This document shows positions 1 to 8,360 of a DNA stretch of 64,000 nt, piece after piece. The stretch is from assembly GCA_050943935.1 (NCBI GenBank), contig JBMNQC010000001.1, forward strand, positions 62,001-126,000, written 5' to 3'. A program made the translations under genes and the position numbers. Positions within the stretch are counted from its first letter, which is position 1, and every line of letters starts with the position of its first letter. The notes beneath the pieces are model-generated. The model made no database searches. It was not told where the DNA came from and was given only the letters and a program-made list of their open reading frames with translations. Source of the stretch: Heteroscillospira sp050943935. GTDB taxonomy: Bacteria > Bacillota > Clostridia > Oscillospirales > Oscillospiraceae.

Positions 1-635
1 GTAAAAAGGGCAAGGACTATTTTGGCTACAAGGCCGTGGACACGGACGGCAACAGCTCCCACGAGGCCACAGTGATAATCCGCATACAGAAGCAGAACAG
101 CAAAATAAGCTACTCCGATATGGAGAATAACGGCGCCCACTACGGGGCCGTGCGTCTGGCGGAGGAGGAAATTTTCATAGGCGAATGTCTGGGCGGGCGC
201 TATATCTTCCACCCCGAGGAAACGGTTAGCCGGGGCGAGTTCCTAGCCATGTGCATGAAGCTGGCCGATTCGGAGCTGCTCACCGGAGTGCAGCGCACAG
301 GCTTTGCCGACGACAGCGACATCGCCCAGTGGCTGCGCCCCTATGTCTCCACCGCCCTGCTGAGCGGCGCAATAAGCGGCGAGTCAACGGACTCCGGCGC
401 GGTATTCGCCCCCGGACGCCCCATAAGCGGCGCTGAGGCCGCCGTGATGCTGGACCATGTTCTCGGCCTTCAGAACGTAAGCCACATGAATCAGGACGGC
501 AGCGTTCCTGTGTGGGCGGAGCAGTCGGTGATGAATCTGTCCTCCAGCCGCATACTGACCTACGGCGAAGCGGCGTCTGAAAGCCTTACAAGAGCCGAGG
601 CCGCTGAGATTCTCCTGCGCGCCATGGACAAGTGA
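1..635 (+). CDS. S-layer homology (SLH) domain protein, 3' part
   Basis: The reading frame is open from the left edge (first full codon at 3), so the true start lies outside the window. The first visible segment (DYFGYKAVDTDGN, then ATVIIRI) looks like the last strand of an Ig/cadherin-like extracellular repeat. It is followed by three SLH-type segments, at about 120-265, 285-460 and 500-632, with typical features (ETVSRGEFLAMCMKLA, GFADDSDIAQWLRPYV, SLTRAEAAEILLRAM). SLH triplets anchor proteins to pyruvylated secondary cell-wall polymers, so this is probably a surface-anchored protein. It converges with the next - strand gene across a shared hairpin. Its extracellular function cannot be told from the visible part. 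Confidence 0.85.
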   Translation, partial: KKGKDYFGYKAVDTDGNSSHEATVIIRIQKQNSKISYSDMENNGAHYGAVRLAEEEIFIGECLGGRYIFHPEETVSRGEFLAMCMKLADSELLTGVQRTGFADDSDIAQWLRPYVSTALLSGAISGESTDSGAVFAPGRPISGAEAAVMLDHVLGLQNVSHMNQDGSVPVWAEQSVMNLSSSRILTYGEAASESLTRAEAAEILLRAMDK

Positions 636-637
636 AC

Positions 638-680
638 AAAAAAGGCGGGAAGGAAGCTCAGCTTCTTTCCCGTCGTTTTA
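638..680. terminator. Bidirectional terminator hairpin
   Basis: Arms at 644-657 and 661-674 pair with two wobbles. An A6 run at 638-643 gives a U-tract on the - strand, and a short T4 follows on the + strand. It sits between the convergent SLH gene and the 56-aa membrane protein gene. Confidence 0.7.
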
Positions 681-828
681 CGCAGAAGCCCCACAGGACA
701 AGCAGGGCCGCGCTTATGAGCAGCAGGAACAGGCTTGTAAACGGCACGACTAACATGAGCCCATTCAATATATACCCCGCCGCCAGGGGCAGAGTACCCG
801 CCAGAAAGAGCTTGACTGTATTGGACAT
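658..828 (-). CDS. Small membrane protein, 56 aa (short paralogue of the next gene)
   Basis: The ORF starts with ATG at 828 behind an AGGAGG site and encodes a 56-residue protein that begins MSNTVKLFLAGTLPLAAGY and ends in VKRRERS. It has two hydrophobic segments, at about residues 5-30 and 33-50, and a basic tail. The first 30 residues closely match the start of the protein encoded at 870-1289 (KLxLAGTLPLAAGxxLN), and the DNA for that part is nearly identical. It therefore looks like a partial duplication of its neighbour, or a separate short family member. The function is unknown. The good ribosome-binding site and the terminator overlapping its stop codon suggest it is expressed. Confidence 0.6.
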   Translation of the reverse strand: MSNTVKLFLAGTLPLAAGYILNGLMLVVPFTSLFLLLISAALLVLWGFCVKRRERS

Positions 829-869
829 ACCGCACCTCCTGAGTTTTGATCTGAAAACACCGGGCGCCG

Positions 870-1289
870 TCAGCTTTTCTTCTGGTTTTTCAGCGCACAG
901 CCCGCAAGGCTGAGTGCAAGCATCAGCATAAGTTCACAGCCGTATATCAATAAGCTCCGGTCCCCAAACCAGCTCGTAAGCGGAAATAAAATAATATAGG
1001 CAAACCAGTACAGCGGCAAAAAATATACGTTCTGAATATCCGCCGTTACCGCAAAAGCCAGCATGACCATGCCGCAAAGGCAGAGTATAAGCGCCTGCTG
1101 AACCGTGCCTGCGCCCGGTTCAGCGGTGATATAGGAGACATAGGCCCACAGCAATGCCAGGGAAAAGCTGATTATTACCGAAAAGGCAAATCCGGCCTCA
1201 AACGGCATATGCCCAAGCAGTATGTTCAGCAAAGTTCCCGCCGCCAGGGGCAGAGTACCCGCCAGTAAAAGCTTACCCATCTGCACCAT
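870..1289 (-). CDS. Hypothetical polytopic membrane protein, 139 aa
   Basis: The ATG at 1289 is preceded by AAAGGAGG at the right distance. A longer frame reaches 1325 but has no ribosome-binding site, so the shorter start is chosen. The product has four or more hydrophobic segments and a short basic C-terminus (KNQKKS). I do not recognise a family. It shares its N-terminal sequence with the 56-aa protein encoded directly downstream, which points to a local duplication. A substrate or partner cannot be inferred. Confidence 0.6.
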   Translation of the reverse strand: MVQMGKLLLAGTLPLAAGTLLNILLGHMPFEAGFAFSVIISFSLALLWAYVSYITAEPGAGTVQQALILCLCGMVMLAFAVTADIQNVYFLPLYWFAYIILFPLTSWFGDRSLLIYGCELMLMLALSLAGCALKNQKKS

Positions 1290-1348
1290 ACCACTTTGCC
1301 TCCTTTTACAACTCCACTCTATCACACGCAGCCAAGAAAATCCAGCAT

Positions 1349-1380
1349 AAAAACAGCCCGCACAGCAATGCGGACTGTTT
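1349..1380 (-). terminator. Rho-independent terminator of rqcH
   Basis: Arms AAACAGCCCGCA and TGCGGACTGTTT form a 12-bp stem. On the - strand the hairpin is followed by a T5 run. It lies directly downstream of the rqcH stop codon. Confidence 0.8.
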
Positions 1381-1384
1381 AACT

Positions 1385-3139
1385 TTACTTTTTCACCGCC
1401 AGACGCTCGGCCAGGGCCTCGTCGGGCTGGGCCATTATCGTGCGGTAGTCGGTGTATATGACCTTGCCGGGCATTGAGCCGGAGGGCTTCTTCACAAAGC
1501 GCACCTGGGTGTAGTCCACGGGCACCTTACCCGCCTCCCGTCCCTGTGAGTAATAGGCGGCCAGGGACGCGGCCTGCTCAAGGCTCAGGTCGTCAGGCCG
1601 GTCGCCGTTGCAGCAGAGGATGACGTGGCTGCCGTGTATCTTCTGCACATGGAGCCAGATGTCCGTGCGCCGGGCGTCCCTGGTGGTGAGCCTGTCGTTC
1701 TGGGCGTTGTTGCGGCCAACCAAAATCTCCAGTCCGCTGTCGGACAGAAAGCGCCGGGGCTGGGCCTCCTTTATCTTCTCCCGGCGGCCCTTGGGCTGTC
1801 TGAGATAGTTGAGCTCCATTAGCTCGCGGCGTATCTCGCCCAGCTCCGCCTCGGACTCCGCCCGCTGGATTTCGTCCAGAACGCTGCCCAGATAGTCCAG
1901 CTCCCTCTCGCCGTCGGCTATGAGGGCGGTGAGGTGCTGCTCGGCGGCCTTGGCCTTGTTATAGGCCTTGTAATACTCGCCGGCGTTCTGCTGGGGAGTT
2001 TTCATGAAGTCCAGCTTTACCGTGACTGTGGGCAGCTTTTCGTCGTAGAAATCCTCGCACTCCAGAACACGGTCGCCCTTTTTCACACGGTACATATTGG
2101 CTGTGATGAGGTCGCCGCTGCGCTTTAGAGTCTCGCGCTCGCCGGTTTTCTGCAGCTCCTGACGCTGAGTCTCCAGCTTGCGGCGCAGGCGCTCGTAGCG
2201 GGTCTTGACGCTTTTCAGCAGCTCACGGGAGCGGTGGCGCATACGCTCGGCGCGCTCGCGCCTCAGATAAAAGCCCTCTATGAGCTGGGAGAAGTCGGGA
2301 TATACCGCGCCCTGGGCGGCATGCTCATACTGGCGCAGGGCCATGAAGGAGAAATCTCGGGGTCTGTCCTCCTCCATGAGCATATAGGGGGTGAACTCGC
2401 CCGCCTGCACGCTCTCGGCCATGGCGTCCATTATTGCGGGGAAGCGCTCACGCTGCTCTGTTGTAAGCTCCTCCACTCTGGGAGAGCTGTCCCCAAAGCA
2501 GCGGTAGCACAGCTCACGGCAGATGAGGGGCGAGAGGCCGGAGAAAGTGTCCAGCAGCCATTTATCGGCCCTCTGCTCCGGCTGGGCGCTCTCCCACAGC
2601 TGCGCGCGGTCGGCGCAGTCCAGAAAGGCGGGCTTCTCCTGCTCCGGAGGCAGATGGTAAATGAGGCCGGGCAGTATCTGGCGCTTTTCGCTCATCTCGT
2701 AATCCACCCGGCGCAGGCAGTCGATGATGCGCCCGTCGCCGCCCACCAGTATGAAGTTGGAGCTGCGGCCTATCATCTCCACTATGAACTGCTTGTGGGA
2801 GAATACGCCCAGCTCGTCGTAGGCGTCCAGCTCAAGTATGAGCATACGCTCGTTTCCCGGCTGGGTGAGCCCGGATATGACGGCGCCCTGCAGGTGCTTG
2901 CGCAGCAGCATACAGAACATGGGCGGCGCCTTTGGGTTTTCAAAGCGCTCCTCAGTCAGATGCACTCTGGCGCTGCCCACGGAGGCGGACAGCAGCAGGC
3001 GCAGGGTCTCGCGCCCGCCCCGGAGGGACAGGACCACCAGATCCCGCTCGGGCATCTGCACCTTATCTATTTTCATGCCCGTCAGGCGGGGGGCCAGCTC
3101 CCCTGTGAGCGCCCGCAGGCATATTGCGTCAAGCGGCAT
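1385..3139 (-). CDS. rqcH: Rqc2/NFACT family ribosome quality-control factor RqcH
   Basis: The 584-aa protein has the full NFACT layout: an N-terminal NFACT-N domain starting MPLDAICLRALTGEL, a middle helical and coiled-coil region (about 270-440), and a C-terminal NFACT-R domain with TTRDARRTDIWLHVQ at about 485-499. In Firmicutes, RqcH binds the obstructed 50S subunit with peptidyl-tRNA and recruits tRNA-Ala to add C-terminal alanine tails that mark the stalled chain for ClpXP. Older annotations call it a fibronectin-binding protein. Its ATG shares one base with the mrnC stop codon, so it is the last gene of the uppP-ftsK-mrnC-rqcH group and is followed by a terminator. Confidence 0.93.
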   Translation of the reverse strand: MPLDAICLRALTGELAPRLTGMKIDKVQMPERDLVVLSLRGGRETLRLLLSASVGSARVHLTEERFENPKAPPMFCMLLRKHLQGAVISGLTQPGNERMLILELDAYDELGVFSHKQFIVEMIGRSSNFILVGGDGRIIDCLRRVDYEMSEKRQILPGLIYHLPPEQEKPAFLDCADRAQLWESAQPEQRADKWLLDTFSGLSPLICRELCYRCFGDSSPRVEELTTEQRERFPAIMDAMAESVQAGEFTPYMLMEEDRPRDFSFMALRQYEHAAQGAVYPDFSQLIEGFYLRRERAERMRHRSRELLKSVKTRYERLRRKLETQRQELQKTGERETLKRSGDLITANMYRVKKGDRVLECEDFYDEKLPTVTVKLDFMKTPQQNAGEYYKAYNKAKAAEQHLTALIADGERELDYLGSVLDEIQRAESEAELGEIRRELMELNYLRQPKGRREKIKEAQPRRFLSDSGLEILVGRNNAQNDRLTTRDARRTDIWLHVQKIHGSHVILCCNGDRPDDLSLEQAASLAAYYSQGREAGKVPVDYTQVRFVKKPSGSMPGKVIYTDYRTIMAQPDEALAERLAVKK

Positions 3140-3543
3140 CAGTTTTCCTCCATAATATACGCGTAAAGCTCGCTGAGTCTGGCGCGCTCACCTTTCAGAT
3201 AGAGCCAGCCGAACAGGGTCTCAAGTCCCGTTGCGGCGTGGTACTCCGAGGCGGTGGCGCGGTTGGGTGCGGCATGGGTCTTGGTATTGCGCCCACGGCG
3301 GTATACCGCTGCCTCCTGCTCCGTAAGCAGGGGCAGTATCTTTTCCATGGCTTTGGCCTGGGCCGGAGCTTTTACCAGCTCCACCGTGGCCCGGTGGAGG
3401 TTATTCACCTTGCCCAGTCCCCTGGAGCACAGCATGGTGCGGGTGAGCAGCTCATATACGCCGTCGCCCACATGGGCAAGCCCCAGGACGCTGAGCCGGC
3501 CCAGCTCGGCATCGGTGAATTGGGGATTAAAAAGCTCTGTCAA
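3139..3543 (-). CDS. mrnC: Mini-ribonuclease III
   Basis: The 134-aa protein is a stand-alone RNase III catalytic domain without the dsRNA-binding domain. LAHVGDGVYELLTR (about residues 22-35) carries the conserved aspartate region, and ATGLETLFGWLYLKG (about 104-118) is the second metal-binding signature. Mini-III matures 23S rRNA in Bacillus. The start appears to be TTG at 3543, overlapping the ftsK stop as TTGA, with GAGGAGG seven bases upstream. That start implies translational coupling to ftsK. In many Firmicutes mrnC sits beside cysS; the ftsK-mrnC-rqcH order here differs. Confidence 0.9.
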   Translation of the reverse strand: MTELFNPQFTDAELGRLSVLGLAHVGDGVYELLTRTMLCSRGLGKVNNLHRATVELVKAPAQAKAMEKILPLLTEQEAAVYRRGRNTKTHAAPNRATASEYHAATGLETLFGWLYLKGERARLSELYAYIMEEN

Positions 3544-6149
3544 AACGGGGCCTCCTCATCGGATGCCGCGCCGCCGTCCAGATCCATGTGCTCCTGGCGG
3601 TCCTCGGCGCCGCCGCGCATCTGCATCTCCTGCCACTGCTCACGTGTGACCAGTATCTGTCTGGGCTTGGAGCCCTCATAGGGACCAACCACACCTATCT
3701 CCTCCATCTGGTCAACTATGCGGGCCGCTCTGGAATAGCCCAGCTTCAGCCTGCGCTGGAGCATGGAGACGGAGGCCTGCTTAACATCGAATATGACCTC
3801 CACAGCCTGGGGCAGAAGCTCGTCGAAGTCGCTGCCGGGTTCATCCTCGGTGCGGGATGGCTCAGCCTTGCCGCCCTTATCCTTCTCGGCGGCGGCCTTC
3901 TCTATCTGGGCCAGTATATCCTCGCTGTACTGGGCCTCGGAGCCGGACTTAATAAACTCGATTATCTTCTCTCGCTCCTCATCGGACACGAAGGCACCCT
4001 GCACGCGCAGAGGCTTGCCCACGCCCAGGGGGGCGTAAAGCATATCGCCCATGCCTATGAGCTTCTCGGCGCCGGGGGCGTCAAGGATGATGCGGCTCTC
4101 AAGGGAGCTGGACACGGCAAAGGCTATGCGGCTGGGGATGTTGGCCTTCATAAGGCCGGTTATCACATCCGCGGAGGGGCGCTGGGTGGCTATGACCAGG
4201 TGCATACCGGCGGCTCGTCCCATCTGAGCCACGCGGCAGATGCTCTCCTCCACCTCCTTGGAGGCGACCAGCATGAGGTCGGCCAGCTCATCTATGACGG
4301 TGACCACCTGTGGCAGGGTCTGGCCGCCATTGCGCTTCTGATACTCGTTGTATGTGGCCAGGTCGCGCACGCCCACCTCGGAGAAGAGGCGGTAGCGCTT
4401 GAGCATCTCCACCACAGCCCACTGGAGGGCGCCCGCCGCCTTTTTGGGGTCGGTAACTACGGGCACATACAGGTGTGGTATTCCGTTATATATTCCAAGC
4501 TCGACCATTTTGGGGTCTATCATTATAAAGCGCACCTCGTCCGGAGTGGCCTTATACAGGAGGGAAATGATGAGGGAGTTCATGCACACGGATTTACCGG
4601 AGCCGGTGGTACCGGCTATGAGCAGGTGGGGCAGCTTCGCGATATTGCCCACTATGCAGTTTCCGCCTATATCCTTGCCTATGCAGAAGCTGAGCTTGCT
4701 CTTGGCTCCGCGGAAATTGGCTGATTCCACTATATCCCGCAGGAAAACCGTGCTTACTATCTTGTTGGGCACCTCTATACCCACGGTTGATATTTTATCC
4801 GGTATTGGGGCTATGCGCACACCGGTAACGCCCAGGGACAGGGCCAGATCTCCGGCCAGATTGGTTATCTTGGCCAGCTTCACTCCAGCGTCCAGCTCCA
4901 GGTCATAGCGGGTGACCGTGGGTCCGCGGGTGATGTCCGTGACATTGGCGCTTACGCCGAAGCTGCGCAGGGTTGTGGACAGGCGCTCGCGGTTAAGCTC
5001 TGCCTCTTCCCTGCCGTCCACCACGGCGCCGGAGGCGGGACGCAGAAGTTCAACCGGCGGAAAGCTGTATTCGCCGGGCTGGGCGGCAGCTCTTTCCTCT
5101 ATGAGCCGGGAGATATTCTCCGTTTCAGCCTTGACAGCCTCGGCGGTTTTCTTTTTATCCTCTTTTATATCGGCAGTACTGACGCCCATGGTCTCCACAA
5201 CAGGAACACCGGCAATTTTGGCCGCGTCTGTGACGCTGAGGGGCTCAACCTCATCGGTCGGTGCTTTATCGGACGCAGGCTTGTCCCCCTTTATCTTGGC
5301 GAAAAAGCCCTTCTTCTCAGAGACAGGGGCAGACTGGGCGGCCGGCTCGTCCATGGTGAGCACATCCACAGCCACATCGTCGTCCACCGGGATATCTATG
5401 GCGCTGCGCCGCCTTTTCACAGGTGTCGGGTCATTTTCCGCCGGCGGAGCTATGCGCGCCCCCGTGACGGTGCCCTTGGGTATATCCTGCACATCGAAGG
5501 TGTCTATGGCAGTCTGAATCTGGCTGCGTGCAAACTTATCCTGATGTACGCGCTTGGCCTCCGCTCTTGCTTGTACGGCCTTGACCATGCGGCCCACCGT
5601 TGTATTGTAGGCAATAGTCAGAAGCAGTAGCAGCACAAAAAGGAGTATTGGCACGGCTCCGTAGATTGAGAACGCGCTCTTGAGGCCTATACCCAGCATA
5701 CCGGCCAGCACACCGCCGCTCTTCAGCGCCTTGCCGCCATCGTACATGGAGGATATGAATTTAAACGCACCTACGGCAGCGTCCGGCTCGGCCTTCGCCA
5801 GAACAAGCTGAAGCAGGGCGCCCAAAACAAGCGGCAGCAGCATTACGCATACTACGCGCAGACGCACAGGTTTGCCCTTGTGCGTAAACAGTATCCAGCC
5901 GGAGGCCAGCAGCGCCAGAGGAAATATGTAGCAGCCCCAGCCCAGCAGGCCCTTCAGTACGCCGCAGAACAGCTCTATAAACCAGCCCTCCACATTGAAG
6001 CAGCCGATCAGCGTGAGCAGAGCCAGCAGCAGGCAGGCGACTCCGGCTATTTCCCGCTCATAGCTGCGCTTTTCCGGTGGTGCGTTTTTGGCTTTCGCTC
6101 TGCTTCCGCCGGAAGCGGAAGATGTTTTCTTCTTAGCACCTTGTGCCAT
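3540..6149 (-). CDS. ftsK: FtsK/SpoIIIE family DNA translocase
   Basis: The 869-aa protein has an N-terminal block of about four membrane helices (residues 30-185), a charged linker, and a RecA-like motor. Walker A GTTGSGKS is at about 513-520, Walker B VVTVIDELADLM at about 615, and a C-terminal gamma winged helix at about 780-845 contains VSMLQRRLKLGYSRAARIVDQM. The family pumps DNA through the division or sporulation septum, guided by KOPS/SRS-like sequences that the gamma domain reads. Whether this copy acts in vegetative division, sporulation or both cannot be told here. It follows uppP by 16 bases. Confidence 0.95.
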   Translation of the reverse strand: MAQGAKKKTSSASGGSRAKAKNAPPEKRSYEREIAGVACLLLALLTLIGCFNVEGWFIELFCGVLKGLLGWGCYIFPLALLASGWILFTHKGKPVRLRVVCVMLLPLVLGALLQLVLAKAEPDAAVGAFKFISSMYDGGKALKSGGVLAGMLGIGLKSAFSIYGAVPILLFVLLLLLTIAYNTTVGRMVKAVQARAEAKRVHQDKFARSQIQTAIDTFDVQDIPKGTVTGARIAPPAENDPTPVKRRRSAIDIPVDDDVAVDVLTMDEPAAQSAPVSEKKGFFAKIKGDKPASDKAPTDEVEPLSVTDAAKIAGVPVVETMGVSTADIKEDKKKTAEAVKAETENISRLIEERAAAQPGEYSFPPVELLRPASGAVVDGREEAELNRERLSTTLRSFGVSANVTDITRGPTVTRYDLELDAGVKLAKITNLAGDLALSLGVTGVRIAPIPDKISTVGIEVPNKIVSTVFLRDIVESANFRGAKSKLSFCIGKDIGGNCIVGNIAKLPHLLIAGTTGSGKSVCMNSLIISLLYKATPDEVRFIMIDPKMVELGIYNGIPHLYVPVVTDPKKAAGALQWAVVEMLKRYRLFSEVGVRDLATYNEYQKRNGGQTLPQVVTVIDELADLMLVASKEVEESICRVAQMGRAAGMHLVIATQRPSADVITGLMKANIPSRIAFAVSSSLESRIILDAPGAEKLIGMGDMLYAPLGVGKPLRVQGAFVSDEEREKIIEFIKSGSEAQYSEDILAQIEKAAAEKDKGGKAEPSRTEDEPGSDFDELLPQAVEVIFDVKQASVSMLQRRLKLGYSRAARIVDQMEEIGVVGPYEGSKPRQILVTREQWQEMQMRGGAEDRQEHMDLDGGAASDEEAPF

Positions 6150-6165
6150 TCGTACTCACTCCAAA

Positions 6166-7008
6166 TCAGAAAATAAGTGACAAAATAATGGTGGCCACGC
6201 CTATGGTCCAGCAGTAATAGGCGAAGTTTCCGAACTTGCCCTTGTTGGTAATATACTTCACCAGACCAATGGCCACTATGCCGGACACGGCTGCCACAGC
6301 CATGCCCACCAGATACACGGGCATTAGCGACCAGTCCGTGCCGCCCTCTATAAGGGTCTTTATGAGGGTTATGATATTTGCGCCCAGTATGGCGGGTATG
6401 GACATGAGAAAGGCAAATTTCACCGCGAAGCCGCGGTCCAGACCGGTGGCAACGCCCGCCGTTATTGTGGTTCCGGAGCGGGACAGTCCGGGTATCACGG
6501 CCACGCATTGACAAAGACCTATAATGAGCGCATCGCGCAGACGCATATTTTTCGCGTCCTTCTCTCCAGGCGTCAGCTTATCGCTGACATAGAGCATACA
6601 GCCCGTGAGGATAAACACCACGCCTATAAACATGGTGTTATAGTACAGCTTCTCAACCAGGTCGTTTATGGGCAGCACCGCCGCCAGCGGCAGGGTAGCC
6701 ACAATTATGAGAAGAATAAGCCGCCTGGAAGGGATATCGGCCTTTGATGCCTTCCGGTCCGGATGACGAATCTCTCCCACAAAGCCAAAAAGCTCCCGTA
6801 TCATCAGAGCTATGTCGCTCCAATACACAACACATACGGACACCAGAGTGCCCAGATGCAGCAGCACATCAAAGAACATATGTCCCTCCTCGGCATTATT
6901 GAGGCCGAAGAGATTTTGAAAAATGGACAGGTGTCCGGAGCTGGAAATCGGCAGAAACTCCGCAATACCCTGGAGCAGTCCAAGGAACACGGCTGCAGAA
7001 TAGGTCAT
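6166..7008 (-). CDS. uppP: Undecaprenyl-diphosphatase UppP (BacA family)
   Basis: This is a 280-aa polytopic membrane protein with both family signatures: GIAEFLPISSSGHL near the N-terminus, containing the catalytic glutamate and serine region, and PGLSRSGTTI in the middle with the phosphate-binding arginine. It dephosphorylates undecaprenyl pyrophosphate so that the carrier lipid can be reused in peptidoglycan and wall polymer synthesis. High activity confers bacitracin resistance. The length is typical. It appears to be the first gene of the - strand operon that continues with ftsK. Confidence 0.95.
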   Translation of the reverse strand: MTYSAAVFLGLLQGIAEFLPISSSGHLSIFQNLFGLNNAEEGHMFFDVLLHLGTLVSVCVVYWSDIALMIRELFGFVGEIRHPDRKASKADIPSRRLILLIIVATLPLAAVLPINDLVEKLYYNTMFIGVVFILTGCMLYVSDKLTPGEKDAKNMRLRDALIIGLCQCVAVIPGLSRSGTTITAGVATGLDRGFAVKFAFLMSIPAILGANIITLIKTLIEGGTDWSLMPVYLVGMAVAAVSGIVAIGLVKYITNKGKFGNFAYYCWTIGVATIILSLIF

Positions 7009-7446
7009 AGCTTGCGCCTCCCGTATATGATAAAATTCTCAGATATTCAGTCCCGCAAATGTGCGGAACACAATCACCCTAAGATAACATATTACCATAT
7101 ATTACGCGAAAGCACAACTGAAACAGGAAAAAAGGGGTCAAGCCTCTGAATTTGCTTGAAACTAATTTGATAGCTTAAACCCTTCAGTCGCTCCGCGAGG
7201 AGGGAACTCTCGCGAGCTGAAGCTCACCTGTTACGCTTGCACCCAGACGCAGGTCAAGGCTTGCATCCACCGCCGCACGAGCGCGTTGTGCGCGTCGGCG
7301 AGGCCCAAAAGAGTATACGACTTAGGCGGATTCTTTGGGAAGTTTGAAACCCGTTTCTATAAAGAAATGGGTTTCATATCACGACCCCGCAGTACGAACT
7401 GATTTCACCGCAGCACCCGGGCGCGCATTGCGCGCCCCTACACGTC
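7009..7446. other. Intergenic region with palindromes, no gene seen
   Basis: This holds no convincing coding frame. It carries several inverted repeats: TGAAACCC (7345-7352) pairing with GGGTTTCA (7369-7376), and GGGCGCGCA (7419-7427) pairing with TGCGCGCCC (7429-7437). The GC-rich part from about 7180 to 7330 looks like non-coding repeat sequence. The uppP promoter should lie at about 7015-7110, but I cannot define its hexamers with confidence. Confidence 0.5.
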
Positions 7447-7546
7447 AAAGCCTCCCCTGTGTAAGGGGAGGTGCCCCGCAGGGGCGGAGGAGTTGTCAAT
7501 CCCTCAGTCAGCTTCGCTGACAGCTCCCTTTACACAAGGGAGCCTT
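7447..7546 (+). repeat. Palindromic intergenic repeat, copy 1
   Basis: A ~100-bp element begins AAGCCTCCCCTGTGTAAGGG and ends in TACACAAGGGAGCC. Nested palindromes lie inside: AGGGGAGGTGCCCC around 7456, and a hairpin around GTCAGCTTCGCTGAC at 7507-7521. An inverted copy lies at 12173-12273. It is non-coding and non-autonomous, like MITE-type or REP-type elements of Clostridia. Confidence 0.75.
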
Positions 7547-7578
7547 CGGCGCGAAGCGCCACAACAATTATTCACTAT

Positions 7579-8286
7579 TCATTCTTCACTTTTCACTATT
7601 TTCTCACCACGCCGCTTGTCTATCTCCTCATGGAGATAACCCAGCGCGTCTGACAGTCCGCCCAGCCTGTCTATGAGTCCGCACTGTACTGCCTCGTCGC
7701 CGTATATCACGCTGCCCACATCGTTTGCAAGCTCCTCTGTGCGCATCATATACTCGGTGAATTTCTCCCGGCTGATATTGGAGTTCTTTGTAACGAACTG
7801 GATGATGCGCTCGTGTATCTTGGAAAAATAGTTGAAGGTCTGGGGCACGCCTATCACCACGCCGCTTATGCGCACGGGGTGTATGGTCATGGCCGCCGAG
7901 GGCACTATGAAGCTGCGCCGGGCGGCCACGGCCAGAGGCACGCCTATGGAGTGACCTCCCCCCAGCACCACCGAGGCCGTGGGCTTGGTCATGCTGGATA
8001 TGAGCTCAGCAATTGCCAGCCCCGCCTCTATATCGCCGCCTACTGTGTTCAGCAGCACCAGCAGCCCCTCTATCTCATCGGATTCCTCCACAGCCGCCAG
8101 CACGGGCAGGACGTGCTCGTATTTTGTGGCTTTGCTGTTATCCGAGAGTATTTGATGCCCCTCCACCTGTCCAACTATTGTCAGACAATGAATCGTACCG
8201 CTTGCCGATTGAGTGGTGGATGAGCCCATGTCCATTATCTGGTCCCTTTGGGTCATCTGCTCCTGCAGCTCTGCATTGTTATCCAT
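7579..8286 (-). CDS. tepA: ClpP-like serine protease TepA
   Basis: The 235-aa protein has a ClpP/crotonase fold. GGHSIG (about residues 110-115) contains the nucleophilic serine and TIHPVRISG (about 136-144) the histidine. It matches the translocation-enhancing protein TepA of Firmicutes rather than ClpP itself: it has no ClpP-type N-terminal loops and carries a charged N-terminal extension. TepA has been linked to signal-peptide degradation and germination in Bacillus. The ATG at 8286 is preceded by GGAGG. It is a single-gene unit between a repeat region and a terminator. Confidence 0.88.
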   Translation of the reverse strand: MDNNAELQEQMTQRDQIMDMGSSTTQSASGTIHCLTIVGQVEGHQILSDNSKATKYEHVLPVLAAVEESDEIEGLLVLLNTVGGDIEAGLAIAELISSMTKPTASVVLGGGHSIGVPLAVAARRSFIVPSAAMTIHPVRISGVVIGVPQTFNYFSKIHERIIQFVTKNSNISREKFTEYMMRTEELANDVGSVIYGDEAVQCGLIDRLGGLSDALGYLHEEIDKRRGEKIVKSEE

Positions 8287-8308
8287 AATTTACCTCCAAA
8301 TGGGCGGC

Positions 8309-8354
8309 AAAAAGCCCCGTTTGCACCTAGGATGTGCAAACGGGGCGCTTTTTA
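8309..8354. terminator. Terminator between aminopeptidase and tepA
   Basis: AAAAAGCCCCGTTTGCAC pairs with GTGCAAACGGGGCGCTTTTT around a 7-base loop. With A and T runs on both sides it works in either direction. It lies immediately downstream of the M18 aminopeptidase stop. Confidence 0.85.
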
Positions 8355-8360
8355 TTTGTC

